Made by a program: the position numbers and the translations under genes
Shown: in pieces, positions 20,016-31,330 of the stretch
Layout: each line of letters opens with the position of its first letter
How positions within the stretch are numbered: position 1 is the first letter of the stretch
Notes under the pieces: generated by a model
The model's input: the letters and a program-made list of their open reading frames with translations, nothing else
Databases searched by the model: none
Told to the model about the DNA's origin: nothing
DNA from: Romanomermis culicivorax
Taxonomy: Eukaryota > Nematoda > Enoplea > Mermithida > Mermithidae
Reading direction: 5' to 3'
DNA length: 64,000 nucleotides
Assembly: GCA_963922205.1 (NCBI GenBank)
Contig: CAWUHX010000009.1
Coordinates: 62,001 to 126,000, forward strand

Positions 20016-22768
20016 AATAGTAAAAATATGAAAAAGGAAACTACGTATTTTCCATTCTCAAGGTTTACAAGCTTCTCGACTAAAATAGAATTCTGTGTTG
20101 ATTGTTTATATAGATTTATAGCCAGCGTGATGTCTACATTTTCGGGTACCAGAATCAGAATCCAAAATCCAAATTCAGATAGCTCAATCAATCCTCAATC
20201 GAACCCCAGTTTTCGGCATGCGATGCAACTTTGACGTTTTGTCATCAAAGAAGTCAAATGTCGAAAGGTGTCGAATTTTATCTAGATTTTGAGAATTCGA
20301 ATTCCAAGAGCAAAAATTCATATTTCGAAATTGATCAAAATCCATTATATTCAATTCAATCAATTTTGACATTCCCCTTTCGCTTTCAAACAACATAGAC
20401 CCTGATCCGAAAAAAGAAACTGGTTCGAACTTTGTAGAGAAGATCAAGTTAGCAGTATTAAGAACTTCAATGGTGCAGATATTCTGACATCAAGAGGCGA
20501 ACAAATTCCAATACAAATCCAATTTGTCTATTCAGGCGAGTGAAAAAATCCTTCAAGACAAAATGAATAAAAATTCGGTCAGTAGGACATATATTAATTT
20601 GTTATTTAACTACTATCTCTGCAACGACAGTCTGATATTTCACTGCAATTCCTTAATCATGCATGTGATGTTGACCATGTATCGAGAACTGAGAGTAGTA
20701 TTCATTATATGCTAGTCGTAGTTGAGCCAACTTGCATTGATTTCAATCAGTGTACAGTGTTAAAACGTCCGAGTTTGAGTTGGCAATCAATAGAAACCTA
20801 TAGTTCAGCAGAAACAGGTCATAACTGAAAACCAAAGCAGACCATCAAAAATAAGCGTATTTTGCATTGGGAAGGACCAAAATTCTGTCACGATCATACA
20901 AAGTCAACTAAGAGAGAATATTTTATTTTCTCTACTATGTTGATTTTCGTTCCCAGAGTACAGAGGAAAAGAATTGCATTACGCGATCCACTAATTGAAC
21001 TGATATGCACTTTGAGGTTTTCTTGTCGTATGATAAATACTACATAACAGCTGAAAAATACAAGAGAGACGTTCAATTGAGGCCTCCTCTCTGTTTCACC
21101 ACTAATTTTGATCGTTTTTCGAGGTGGTCAATGGCAGCATCGAGCTTGGTTTGATCAAGTCTCACAGATCTTTTCCTTCAGTTGATCACGGATTGACTTT
21201 TCGTAAAATATTTCTTCTTAAACATTTCAAACATAGTACTCAGGTGAATTCTAGTCCAAATATCTTTGAGGTCATTCGTTAGGCCTAAAACAATCAGGAA
21301 AATTTCGTTGATCCAATTGTCAGTCTGTTTGGATGTCAGTTTTACGAAACTTCCGTTGTGGAAACTAAGAAGGCTACGAGCTTAAAATTTTGCTTTTAAA
21401 ACAGAGGCAAAAAGGGGATTCTAATGCATCAGTCCGCATTAAAAAACATTCATCCATTCGAAAGTTATGGAAGTCAGAACTGGTTGCTTTTCTTGGCCCA
21501 CCCTTTTTTGATTTTGTATTTTTACATTCATTTATATTTTTCTAGTTTTAAAAAATGTGGGGCTTTTAGGAGTACACATCTGTGGAGGTTGTTGTGCAAG
21601 CGGCTTGATCTCAGCCAGAAAGCTGTTGGATTGGTTCGGATGGAATATAGCTCTTTGCGGTGGGCAGCATGCCTGTAGAAGCTCCTTGCAGTTGCGGAGT
21701 CAACCTAAAATTTAATAGAAAAAACCCGAAAAAAGGCCCAAAAATGGTCTTTTACGGTCAAATTTTTCCGAGTAGAGGGGAGTTTGGGACATAACGGGAC
21801 TTGGATCGGTAATAGAAGAAGTTGAGGAGAATTTCCAACCCCAATACTCCCATGGAGGTCATATTTTGCAGCCAAAATATAGTGTGTCGTTTCGTTGTGC
21901 AAAATTTACGCAAAGCGCTATATAGTTGATCCGACGTCACACAAAGGAACAATTGACTCCTTTGTGCGACAACCAATCAGACTACCGGCAGCCATGACAC
22001 TTGCCACGCCACAAGTGGTATATAAGTGATAGGTTAATAGAGACGTATCATTGAGGTTTATATTTCGGAAAGTGGTGTCGTTTCGTTGTCCAGCGTTTGG
22101 ACTCGGTGCCTTGTGCTAGTGATATGTTGCTTCATTCTATCATCATATCACAGCCCTTGACACTGGGTCCCGATTATTTGGGCTTTCCTTCGATAATGCA
22201 ACGACTCACGGGCCGTGTTCTGTAGTGCATGTGCGCTACGGTCATGCATTTTTCACTTAATGCGGCATCACCGGGTTCACATGCATCATTGAACAGTCCG
22301 TTCTTTCGACGTTTTTCAGAAAACTTTTAGCCGCCACGAGCATAGGTGCCGTTGGCTAGTGATGTACGATACACTACATTAGTACATATCACAGCCCTTG
22401 GGCGCTTATTTTCGTGGGAGACTGATTTGCGGAACAGCAAACATTTATGATGACTTCCGTAGATGCGCCCTTCAGTCCAGGGTGTGTGCCTCTAGTCGTG
22501 TTTTATTAATGAAAATTTCATGACTAGAGACATGCTCAGTATTGTGGGACGCAAAACTTCTAACCAAGTTGCCCGGCGGTATACTGTAGTCGCTAGCCTT
22601 GACGCAGGATTCCTGTAATTTGGCTCGTGGTCATTAGTGCCACCCGCAATAGACTACGTTCCGCGATGCATGTGTGCTGAGGTCATGCATTTTTCACAGG
22701 AGATTTCATGATCGGGTTCACATGCATCATGGAACTGTGGTCTTGTACTTTCTGCGGTGCTTATTTCT
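20016..22768 (+). repeat. dispersed repeat R, copy 1
   Basis: About 2.75 kb aligns with 55253-57980, and its first about 570 bp with 63429-64000. Copies 1 and 3 share the start word AATAGTAAAAATATGAAAAAGG; copy 1 ends at about CTGCGGTGCTTATTTCT. Each copy contains the 60-70-codon open frame ending in FRHAMQL near the start, a CCAAT/TATA promoter about two thirds along, and the B-box-like peptide on the opposite strand near the end. I recognise no transposase or RT in it. The outer end of the large inverted repeat (21746) falls inside this copy. Confidence 0.8.
21973..22026 (+). promoter_or_regulatory. CCAAT and TATA core promoter in R copy 1
   Basis: CCAAT at 21973-21977 and TATATAAG at 22019-22026 stand 42 bases apart, a normal polymerase II arrangement. 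Copy 2 keeps both (CCAAT at 57185, TATATAAG at 57232-57239). The inverted-repeat partner carries them on the minus strand near 36800-36853. Transcription would run toward the R 3' end. Confidence 0.5.
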
Positions 22769-23706
22769 GTCAATATTTTTTTAAATATTTTATTATTTCA
22801 CGAACATTGGCGTAATTCGTGCAGCTAATTATCGATATCACAAACGTGTAAGCGAGAATGGTAATGTATAATACGGACAAAGTTTTTCCAATTGGAAACT
22901 ATTTTTGCCCACTTATCATAAACCCCTTGATTTGGAAGTTAAACAAGTATAGCATCATGTAATTATCATTTACTGCAAAGTTTTTTATTCATACAGATCT
23001 GGCATTTCATTATAACAAAGAAACGTTTTGAAGAATGAAAAATCGTACAAAATTTTATGGATTCACTCACATATAATATTATGTTCACATTTTTGTCCAA
23101 AAAGTCAAATTTCTTGGAAAAAACTTGATTTATATTGGAAGAAAAGAATTCCGCTGAGCACAAAACATTGTGAAAGTAGACAGCATTGTTGGTTGATTTT
23201 GATAGTTATGAAATCATTTTGCCCCTCCCTAGGCTTGGAATCCGCATAAATTGTGCTGTTGCATGCGAATTTATGGAAATTGCCGATTACTAGGTAACTG
23301 TAAGGACTTGTAGCCGATTATTAGCAATGTAGCAGACCACTGGACGAATGGGAGAACATTTTTTGTAGTTACAGTTTGATGTGAAACCTCTCGTAGCACA
23401 TGCCGTTCATGCGAGAACAAATTTACTCCTATCAAAATTACGGACGTTCTTGATGTATGTATGGTTGGGGTTTTATCTCTGCACAGAAAGTTTTTGGCTT
23501 CATCCACGCAGGTGTATGACCCTAAAACGTATTTTTAAAGTTTGAGAAGCACTCATCTGACCAGCCTTTGATTATGTAGCATAGATGAACAGCGCAGATA
23601 AGAGTTCACAAGATTCGTTTCCTGCCCGCCTGCCTGCCTGATCTGGAGATGAAATTTGTACCAAAAAATTTTCAAATACATTTTCAAATATCTAACTTTC
23701 CTCCGA
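22769..23706 (-). other. arm interior without recognised gene (left copy)
   Basis: AT-rich sequence with open frames of 65-78 codons at 22966-23163 and 23271-23507, identical in the other arm. The only clear feature is a GCCTGCCTGCCTG run near 23625. No domain was recognised. Confidence 0.35.
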
Positions 23707-24500
23707 TCAATGACAATGTTCATTTATATCGATAATCGTACGTTTACGCCAGCTGAAAACGTAATAACCGCAACCGGCTCCCAAAACGACGGCGAAGCAA
23801 AGCCAGACGTTATAGGTCATAAAAATCAACATTAAGAAATAAGAGACGACCATTTGTACCATGTGTAAAAATGTTTGACGAAATGCGAAAAGCTACACGG
23901 ATTTGGTCTGAAAAAAAGTTTTCACAGTCGACACATTTTCTTGAATTAACGAATCGCCTTCACCGGCCAAGGGTACTCTGAGTCCGTTGTTCGAACTGGC
24001 CGTAGACGAACCGGCGATGCGGTTCCCCCCAATGCGACTCCCTGGAATTGCAACGATCTTTGCAACAAATACTCGCGAAAAACTATCAAGCCTTCGTAAA
24101 GCATGGACATTAAGAAAATGCCAACCATAGAACCAATTAGACCAGTAATACTATCAATTTTCCAAAAACTGAACAAAATCGTTTCGACATAACCGAAATG
24201 AAACCACATAGCCATCATCGAATGATCCATAGACGAAGCACCACTGTGTTGACCATGTGCGGGGGCCGAACGGTGATCAATATCGATGTATGAAATCGCT
24301 TGATCAATTTCTGAATGTTGATGATTATTGGAATGATGGCTATGATCATCATGGCCCATAGACGAGTCCGAAACGTCGTTCAAAAAACTCAAATCGGCGA
24401 ATGGCGTTGATGTATGATTATCGAATAAGCTAACAGAAGATGGTGTTACTGTGTTATGCTCGGCCACATGATGCAATAGATGGCCGTGATCTTGATCCAT
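23707..24500 (-). pseudogene. Ctr1/SLC31-type copper transporter, left copy
   Basis: The mirror image of 34324-35117, with the same start, frame break and stop. See the right copy for domain detail. The predicted peptides of the two copies are identical, including the two lesions. The lesions therefore predate the duplication, or were copied by gene conversion, or reflect an assembly artefact shared by both arms. Confidence 0.75.
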
Positions 24501-24573
24501 TCAAAATGATATCTTAATATTTTAGGGTAAAAATATCAATATAAGCCATTTTCCCAATTCAATTTCGCCTTCG

Positions 24574-25235
24574 GCTGTGGTTGTTCTTCTGTGACAAGGT
24601 GACTGTAGTTTCCAATCCTCATTCTCAGTTAAACTAAATGATTCTATCTTTGTTTCTTTTTCTTCCTGATTTTCATGCTTCTTGATCTTTCAGAAACGTT
24701 TCTCATTTGGAGGGTCACTGTTCTCATGACTGTCCTCAATTGAACTTTGCTCACAATGTCTCTTCCTTGATTCGGTTATTGATTCATCAACTTGAAAGCT
24801 TCTTTCTGCTCGAGTTTCAGGTGTCTTGTGTCTGAACTCACAGTTTCTTGCTGATTTCAATTCAGTATCTATCTGATCTCTCAATTTTCGATTGACTATA
24901 GCAATTCTGTAGGAATTCAAGTTGGTGGTTTCAATAAGTTATAAATCTGTTTCTTGACTGACATGCTTTTCTACGTTGGTGACTGCATCACTGGTTTCTC
25001 TTCTGGCAGAGGTTTCATAAATTCCGATTTGTTGGGGTAGCATTGGGATTGCTAATCATCGTTTCTGATCAGCTACTAGATGTTGTCAGTTAGAAAAAAT
25101 GGGATAATAAGCATGTAATACCAAATAAAGGTCTAAGGTGACTAGCGATTTTAATGCAGCATAATGAATATGTTTCTCAGTGGTTTCAAGAGCAGGCCAA
25201 TTTGGTTCTTCCTCAAAGGTTGGGCCAAAAAATGT
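24574..25235 (-). pseudogene. element E 3' coding tail, left-arm copy
   Basis: The mirror of 33589-34237. It reads on the minus strand as the hydrophilic frame described at 33762-34237 (24690-24920 is its longest uninterrupted part). It is detached from any pol gene here: plus-strand env-side sequence of element E begins at 25236, so the element runs in opposite directions on either side of the join. Confidence 0.6.
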
Positions 25236-25819
25236 GTTGAACCATAGAGGGAAGGGTTGGTTTCACTGTTTCAGGTGAAAAGGGTAAACCTAAGAGCTGG
25301 CAAAGCATGGTGTCTTCTGGTGTGTCAGATTTAGCATATTTTTAGCATATATAAAACAAAAAAAAAGAAAACAAAAAAGAGGAAAACAAAAAAGAAGAAA
25401 ACAAACAAGAAGAAAGTGGAAAAGAAGAGATAAAAGAAGAAATGCATAATTTATGGAGGGGAAACTCTTTTGCGGCACCAGTTGCTAGCCAATATTGGCA
25501 AATAACTCATCCTAATTGGTGAGAAGGCTTTGGAGGCATGAAAAATGAGACCATCGAGACACCCAGGAATAGACTGACGTCTGACCCATGAACCAGTAGT
25601 GGAATGGGCAGGCAATCGAATGTGTTACATGATACTGAAGGTCACAGTGAAAGACGAGACACCCAGGACAATTTTGGATGCTTATTAGCTTGTGTTACAC
25701 CTATGTTACCATATAGAGAAAGAAACCATAATTTTAATCATAACTTGGAATCTGAGAATGATACTAATGATGATCAGTTTGAATCTTAGAGAGCACCACC
25801 CAATACACCTAGTCCCATT
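25236..25819 (+). pseudogene. element E Gag C-terminal / pre-env region
   Basis: In the frame that later becomes env (third frame), this reads a basic and acidic, Lys/Glu/Asn-rich stretch encoded by the purine run at 25358-25442. A WQITHPNW-type segment follows, then a hydrophilic Asn/Asp-rich segment at 25690-25786. Stops in that frame include TGA at 25520 and 25589 and TAG at 25787. I infer it is the end of Gag because it is directly upstream of env in the same frame. It does not overlap the Gag fragment at 17.1 kb, so the link is by position only. Confidence 0.35.
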
Positions 25820-27346
25820 ATGCGAATCAGAAGGAGTTGGAGAAACAGAAACAGACATAGATGGAGGAATGGAAGGACTTCCAGATCTAGAAAATCAGTT
25901 GATTGGAGATCTTTTATAAGATTTATGAAACCATTTTTAGCCAATGTCAGATTACCTACAGCCAGTAATTTCTTTATTTTAATCATTTTGATTTTTCTTT
26001 TATTTTTGATTGGTAGGGCTACTGCTGAGCCTTACTATCAGTGTGGAATGTCACGAGAAGGCTGAGCCATTGCAATACTAAAACATGTACCTTGTCGCCC
26101 TCCACCTTTGTTCGGCATAGAAAAGAAGGAACTCGAATTGAGTGTCTGGTCAGCTAATGGCCATGTGAGCAGAATTCAAGCAGTATGATGTTTTTTGAGA
26201 AACAGAACCATTTGTACAAACACCAGATTTTTTGGATCACGAGGAATTGTTCTCCACTCGACAGAACAAGAAACAGTAACACCTGTAACCTGTTGACAAG
26301 CATGGGACGATAAAGAGTATAGAGGTCAACCATTGATAGAACTTCAGCATGGAGTTTGGGTCACCAATAACACCGTCAACTTGTGATACAGATGGTGTTG
26401 CCAGGGTTTTTGTCAATCGATAGTTAATTTTTTGATTGAGGAAGGCACTATTGCTACAGTAGATAAGAAAACCACTATCAGTGACCCAGGAGATACAGGA
26501 GGATGTCTGCCGAATGCTGGACAATGCGTGAATTCAGGAGGAACTATATAATTTGGAACTCAACTATTTTAGTGGAACAATGTTTGATTGAGGAGATCTG
26601 AGAGTATATTGGTCACCTAATCAGAAACCATATAATTTTTTAGGCAATTCAAGGAGATTTTACTTTATCTAGACCTACAAATATATGCCACTTGACCTTT
26701 GCCTATGAAACTGAACAAGGTCCCATTTTACAGTTTACAGAAAACCTTAGTGAACTTCAACATTCTATTTCAATAGTCACTCCGGAGAGGGAAGCTGAAC
26801 TTACTGATAGAGACCGGCCAAATGCTAAGATACAGTATTTATATGATAAGATTATGGAACAAGAATCAAAGCTATTTCAAACAGTCTCGCTTGAACTTTG
26901 TCATTCTGCAGAGAGACACCTAAAGATGATTTGGCAGTTACTCAAGTTAGATCCAACTCTAGGCGCTCATGCTTTACTCATGAGAAATGACATAGCTGCT
27001 ACTTCTGCTGGTCAAGCTCTCATGATATGGGAATGTGTTAAAATTATACCCGATCAATTTTTTTGAGATTACCGAATCAACAATACATGTTATGCTTATT
27101 TACCAATTTTAGCGAGAAACCTCACCTACTTTGTTGTACCTGGCTCACACCACCTTTTAGATCAAGCACCCATTGTAGACTGGAACCACCATACTATAGG
27201 ATTGTATAACGACCCTCAAGAAGGTTGGAAAACTGGTTCAGGATTAGTACATGTAACCAGTGTTCGATTCGACATCTCATGGACAGGAAGTTATAAGTTA
27301 CGAATGTTTAATTCACCATCATATCTCTATGATCAACAGACTGGAA
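25820..27346 (+). pseudogene. env: element E envelope glycoprotein, N-terminal part, broken
   Basis: An Arg-rich N-terminus (about 25820-25930) precedes a hydrophobic signal segment (about 25968-26025) ending in a plausible signal-peptidase site before EPYYQC. The ectodomain that follows is Cys/Trp-rich, with RNRTICTNTRFFGSRG (about 26199-26245), then further cysteine pairs. A helical stretch lies at 26692-27060 and a second Cys/Tyr block at 27070-27330. This layout, with an FFG motif after paired cysteines, recalls the chuvirus-type (class III) glycoproteins captured by some invertebrate LTR elements; that is from memory and unsearched. Breaks: TGA at 26063, 26186, 26294, 26384, 26589 and 27064, and small frame shifts near 26540 and 26660. 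At 27347 a foreign segment interrupts the gene. It cannot make a functional protein. Confidence 0.55.
27337..27346 (+). repeat. 10-bp direct repeat at left edge of insertion in env
   Basis: CAGACTGGAA here and again at 28826-28835 flanks the 1.48-kb insert. Env coding sense resumes across the second copy. This is the expected look of a target-site duplication, or of a microhomology joint. Confidence 0.6.
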
Positions 27347-27747
27347 CTCGAGCAGAAAGAAGCTTTCAAGTTGATGAATCAATAACTAAATCAAGGAAGA
27401 TGCATTGTGAGCAAAGTTTAATTGAGAACAGTCATGAGATCAGTGACCCTCCAAATGAAAAACGTTTGAGAAAGATCAGGAAGCATGAAAATCAGGAAGA
27501 AAAAGAAACAAAGATAGAATCATTTAGTTTAACTGAGAATGAGGATTGGAAACTACGGTCACCTTGTCACAGAAGTTCTGCAATTCCCCCTCATTTGCAT
27601 AATCGAATTTTGGATGCCTTATCACAGCAGCAAAAGGACGTTCCGACGCCCTCTAGGAGAACATTTCAGCCACCACTGCCTAATTATCAAGGTGCCCCTG
27701 AGGAACTGCAACCGCAGCTGCAGCCACAACAACTGCTGCAACAATAG
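27347..27747 (+). CDS. element E tail protein, best-preserved copy (partial)
   Basis: The frame is open from the insertion edge to a TAG at 27745-27747 and is in the same frame as the env sequence before it, so an accidental env-tail fusion frame of 181 codons exists (27202-27747). The tail is hydrophilic: SFQVDESIT, then a Lys/Glu stretch, then a Pro/Gln-rich end with repeated LQPQ. It resembles no family I know. In the right arm the related sequence lies downstream of integrase, so the tail is probably the C-terminal part of Pol or a small accessory protein. Confidence 0.4.
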
Positions 27748-28496
27748 TAGACACAGCGTCAAATGTTGCAACCTGCAGGAGACAAATGACGAGAAATTGA
27801 GGCCTGTGTCCAATGAGAAACAGTCGAGGCCTTAAATGCCTTTAAAATTCAGTATGCCCACAAAGTGAATCCGTGGTGCAAGATCCACAACATGTTTTAT
27901 TTTTTGAGGTCATACAGCATCGCCCGACGATTACCTGACTACAGAGTGCAACTGTTACCTCCTGATTATGCCTAGGCTCATTTGGATTTCTACACAAATC
28001 GATGGAACTGTGAGAGACTGGAATGATTAGGTCCATGCCAGCACCCATATCAAGAGAAACCAGTGACAAAAAAATATATATATATTTTATGAAATTGTAT
28101 TTTTGTGAAACTGAAATTTATTTTATTTTTCACTTATTTTTCGGTTAGTGAGTAGCTACCCCAAATAAATTACACCACTTGATCGTCTACCAAGGGACTG
28201 AAACTGAAAAAGAGACAAAAAAGAGAAGGAATAGGAACAACAAAGAAAAAAAGAGAGAGACAACTTGAGCATAGGAAACCCGAAACTCAGGAAAGGAAAC
28301 TTATGAAGTGATTGAGGAAACAAAATAGGAGTTACTGGAAAAAAAGAAACTCGAAAAAAAACTCAACTTGAAGAGTTATTGAAAATTAGATTAGTGACTT
28401 TAGAATGAACTATAGAATTGGAGAGAATGACTTTAGAATGAACAAACTATAGTTAGAAGCAGAGAGTTCTCTTTGCATCCCAGGAGATCTGCTCTT
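27748..28496 (+). other. element E 3' untranslated region in the insert
   Basis: AT-rich and, from 28200, strongly purine-rich (GAAA/GAGA words), leading to the polypurine tract. Frames are short and not shared with any other part of the window. Confidence 0.5.
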
Positions 28497-28508
28497 AGGG
28501 GAGGAAAA
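28497..28508 (+). promoter_or_regulatory. polypurine tract of the E-type insert
   Basis: AGGGGAGGAAAA lies immediately before the TG of the LTR, the expected plus-strand priming site. Confidence 0.75.
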
Positions 28509-28825
28509 TGTAAGAAACATAGAAACTAAGCTACATTAACTAACCTGTTTCTCCATTGACGTCATCGTCCAACTTTCGTTTTTCTTGGCGTTTGTCGTCA
28601 CCCCCTTCACTTCTCCAAGGATAATGCCGAATAAATGAATAAAAAACATTAGAAACTTAGAATTAGATAAAATTTGAGGTAGTGACTCACCGAAAGGTCA
28701 GCTCGAACACTGATTTGCCTCATTCAATGGGATCCTATGAAGAAAGAGACGAAAAATAAGAAAATAAATTAGAAACAAATTTGTTTTTTGTAAGTTTTTA
28801 TGTAACAAATTTACTATATATAATG
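28509..28825 (+). repeat. LTR of element E, 3' copy, truncated
   Basis: It begins TGTAAGAAACATAGAAAC and matches 16002-16317. The CRE palindrome TGACGTCA is at 28557-28564. The match ends at TATAATG(C), where env sequence resumes. Divergence from the 16-kb copy is substantial, so they are probably from two different insertions. Confidence 0.8.
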
Positions 28826-28835
28826 CAGACTGGAA

Positions 28836-29593
28836 TTCTCCACACTTTTGGACTCATGAGGAGTTACTTTTCGAAACTGAGCATTTTTGAAGGAACTTTA
28901 GATAGACTAGTCAAGTATATGGCTAATTTAGCGCTTGATCCATCAGTAGTTTATCAAACTTTGGCTGGTACTGGAAAGGCTATTGCAGAAGGCACAGATG
29001 GAGCAACCAAATCACTTGAACACATTGCCACCACTGGAACCAATAATCTGATTAATTTCACCAATTACTTAGTATGAGGACCACTACAGTTGATTCTCAA
29101 CATATTGATAGTTCTTTTGATTTTAGCTGGTGTTGCTACAGTAACCTGGCTTATTTTACAAGGATACCTGCGAATAAAGACTTGTGCATGTCTGAGTTAT
29201 TTTACTCGAAGAAAATGGTTCCCAAAACGAACGAAACAACCTACTATAAAGTTCTCAACCTTAAAACAACCTGTAGAAACCCAAGCAGCAACTGATCAGA
29301 TCATTCATGTGAAAGAAACCAACAGGAATGATAATGTAACAGAAATTCAGAATGTGTCACAGGCGAAAGGAACAGACTATGAGGACATAGAACTTGATTC
29401 ATTAGGTAAAGTTATAGTTCAGCCACTTGAACCGATAGTCACACCAAAGAAACCCAAGATGAGGAATAATATACCAACTGTTGCTAACCACAGTGGTTTG
29501 TGTCAGGATCGATGCCCAACTATCGAGGTTTGGATTAATGAAGACTTTGAAGTCCCAGTTACAACCCTTATTGACATTGGATCAGACATTTAA
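28836..29593 (+). pseudogene. env: element E env C-terminus with transmembrane segment, in frame with protease
   Basis: The env frame resumes after the second CAGACTGGAA and reads an Ala/Gly/Thr-rich amphipathic segment (28900-29070). A TGA follows at 29075-29077, then a strongly hydrophobic segment of about 20 residues (about 29092-29157, LIVLLILAGVATVTW). A Cys/Lys/Arg-rich start of a cytoplasmic tail comes next. The same open frame runs on, without any stop, through an acidic linker into the protease active-site region at 29573. The ATG at 29090 opens 167 codons that join the membrane anchor to the protease. Env therefore stands upstream of, and in frame with, protease, which is not the order of known retroviruses. 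The insert at 27347 does not cause this order, because it lies upstream, inside env. Confidence 0.6.
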
Positions 29594-29938
29594 CTGATGG
29601 GTTTAAATTTAGCTACTTGGAAAGGGTACAATTTGTTACCAGCTGTGATACCAGGATTTAGAGTATTTAATAATGTCACTAATGAGGTTGTAGCATCATT
29701 TTGGATCAAAGCATCACTTAATATCACGAATTCTGTAGTAGCCCCAGCAGAATTTTTAAGAGTTAATGTAGTTAAAGATTCAACATATGACTTGTTGCTT
29801 GGAACCGATTATTTACGTCCATTTGATAAAACTGATTTAGAGTGGAAGAAAGCTCAGATTGATTTTGGAAACATATCAGTACCCGTTAAAAACACAAGAT
29901 CTATCTATCAGAGACCTCTCATGGAATGGCTGTTCTAG
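29494..29938 (+). pseudogene. pro: element E aspartic protease, inactive
   Basis: A retropepsin-like domain. The active-site triplet at 29573-29581 reads D-I-G instead of D-T-G, and a TAA follows at 29591-29593. Downstream in the same frame, the second half has YDLLLGTDYLRPF, the usual LLG-D strand of retropepsins, and a final IDFGN block. The frame closes at a TAG at 29936-29938. With a changed active-site residue and an internal stop it cannot work. Neighbours: env membrane anchor upstream in the same frame, then a decayed linker (29939-30465), then RT. Confidence 0.6.
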
Positions 29939-30465
29939 AGGAGACCATAAATTTGGCACCCAGATTGATTAGTTTTGTTACAGCTAGATTAGGAGCCCAT
30001 ATGCCAAATTTGACTCATTAATTTTTGAACCAATCCCACGATTTTTAAATCTATTTCAGATACAAGTCGCTTCATGCTTAGTGCAACCAGATGATGTAAT
30101 CAAACCAGTTAGTGTACTGAATGTCACCAATACATCCATTATTCTGTATAGAAACACCAAAGTAGGAAAAGTTTGAGTATATAGACAACCATGGTCATGC
30201 AACAAAACCTTTGAAACACCCCAATGTCAGGTCATTACTTCCACTATAGGTCAGCAAGGTAGTTATGAAACAAGAAACAATGGCACGATACCAGAACAAG
30301 TTCTAGAAGTGATCAATGAGGAAATCAAACAGGCCAAACTCAGCCCTAAGCAAGGTCATCAATTTCGACAGTTACTCGCCCGATTCTCTTCACTTTTAGC
30401 CAGAGATGAAACAGATTTAGGAAAAACTAACTTAGCAGAACATAGGAGATACTGGAGACAACTGA
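29939..30465 (+). pseudogene. element E protease-RT connector, several frame breaks
   Basis: Coding sense can be followed in pieces: a stretch to 30020, a shift near 30018, then a long frame (about 30015-30440) with a TGA at 30174-30176, a shift near 30443 and a TGA at 30463-30465. Sequences such as RQLLARFSSLLARDETDLG match the conserved region just before RT in Gypsy-type Pol proteins. Confidence 0.45.
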
Positions 30466-31330
30466 TTAATTAGGCAGATAACCTACAGAGTACCCTACAA
30501 GCAATGAGAAGCCATTGATGAGGACATCAATAAGATGCTTGATAAAGGAGTGATCAAACCCTCAAAAAGTCTGTGGGCCAGCCCAGTGGATCTTGTGCCC
30601 AAGAAGACAGGAGGATTTCAGTTTTGTGTAGATTACCGGAAACTTAACAGTGTCACCAAGAAAGACAGTTACATATTACCTAGAATAGTTGATATTTTCG
30701 ATGTTGTACATGGAGCCACCCTATTCTCAACACTTGATCAAGCATAGGGATACTGGCTGATACCTGTTGCTGAAAAAGACAGAGAAAAGACAGTGTTTAT
30801 AACTTACAATGGACTATTTGAATTTTTAGTAGTGCCAATTGGATTATGCAATGCACACGCAACTTTTCAGAGACATATGGATTTAGTTTTTAGTGGATTA
30901 CAGTGGTCAACCTGTTTAGTTTACTTAGATGACAAATTAATTTTTGGGAGAACTTTTGAGGAACAACTTGAAGGATTGGAGGAAGAAATTTTTCAAAGAT
31001 TACAAAATGCAGGATTGAAACTTAGACTCGAGAAATGTCACTTCTTGCAGTCAGAAATGTCGTACCTTGGTCACCAAATCTCAGCAACTGGAATCCGACT
31101 GGATGAAGAAAAGATAAATGCAGTAAAACAATTTCCGACTCTAAACAATGTTGACCAGTTACGTAGCTTTTTAGGTTTAGCAAGCTACTATCGCCGATTT
31201 ATCAGAAACTTTGCCAGAAAAGCTTACCCTCTTCATCAACTTTTGAAACTTAATCAAAAATATGACTGGACATCAGCACGTCAAGAAAGTTTTGAAACCT
31301 TGAAGAACACCCTTGTTCATCACCCTTACT
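30466..31330 (+). pseudogene. pol: element E reverse transcriptase, broken
   Basis: The fingers region begins at RQITYRVP. A TGA follows at 30505-30507, then MLDKGVIKPSKSLWASPV and VDYRKLNSVTKKD (motifs 1-2). The motif A region has a TAG at 30745-30747 directly before GYW. Then come the VPIGLCNAHATFQR block and the catalytic YLDD box at 30922-30933, followed by the thumb region ending in LGLASYYRRFIRNFA. This is the Ty3/Gypsy-type RT order, complete in length with two stops. A frame shift near 31340 separates it from RNase H. Function: cDNA synthesis from element RNA. This copy is dead. Confidence 0.8.

Larger units (their letters stand above)
21746..25235 (+). repeat. left arm of the 3.49-kb inverted repeat
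   Basis: The reverse complement of 33589-37079. Coordinate sums are 58825 at the outer end and 58824 from about 22800 inward. The one-base step is a homopolymer A/T run near 22780. I found about six single-base differences by eye across 3.49 kb. From outside to inside the arm holds: part of R with its promoter, the B-box region, a stretch without genes, the copper transporter (minus strand) and the 3' coding tail of element E (minus strand). The left flank continues as R, so this outer end is not a transposon terminus. Confidence 0.95.
27347..28825 (+). mobile_element. 3' end of a second E-type element inserted in env
   Basis: The insert begins inside the E tail frame (the TRAERSFQVDES sequence also seen at 34017). 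It runs through that frame to a TAG at 27747, then about 750 bp of non-coding sequence, a polypurine tract and the first about 317 bp of an LTR, and stops at the LTR's TATA box. It is flanked by the direct repeat CAGACTGGAA. It has no 5' part of an element and no poly-A. Its tail frame is open for 134 codons, longer than in the inverted-repeat arms. Confidence 0.65.
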
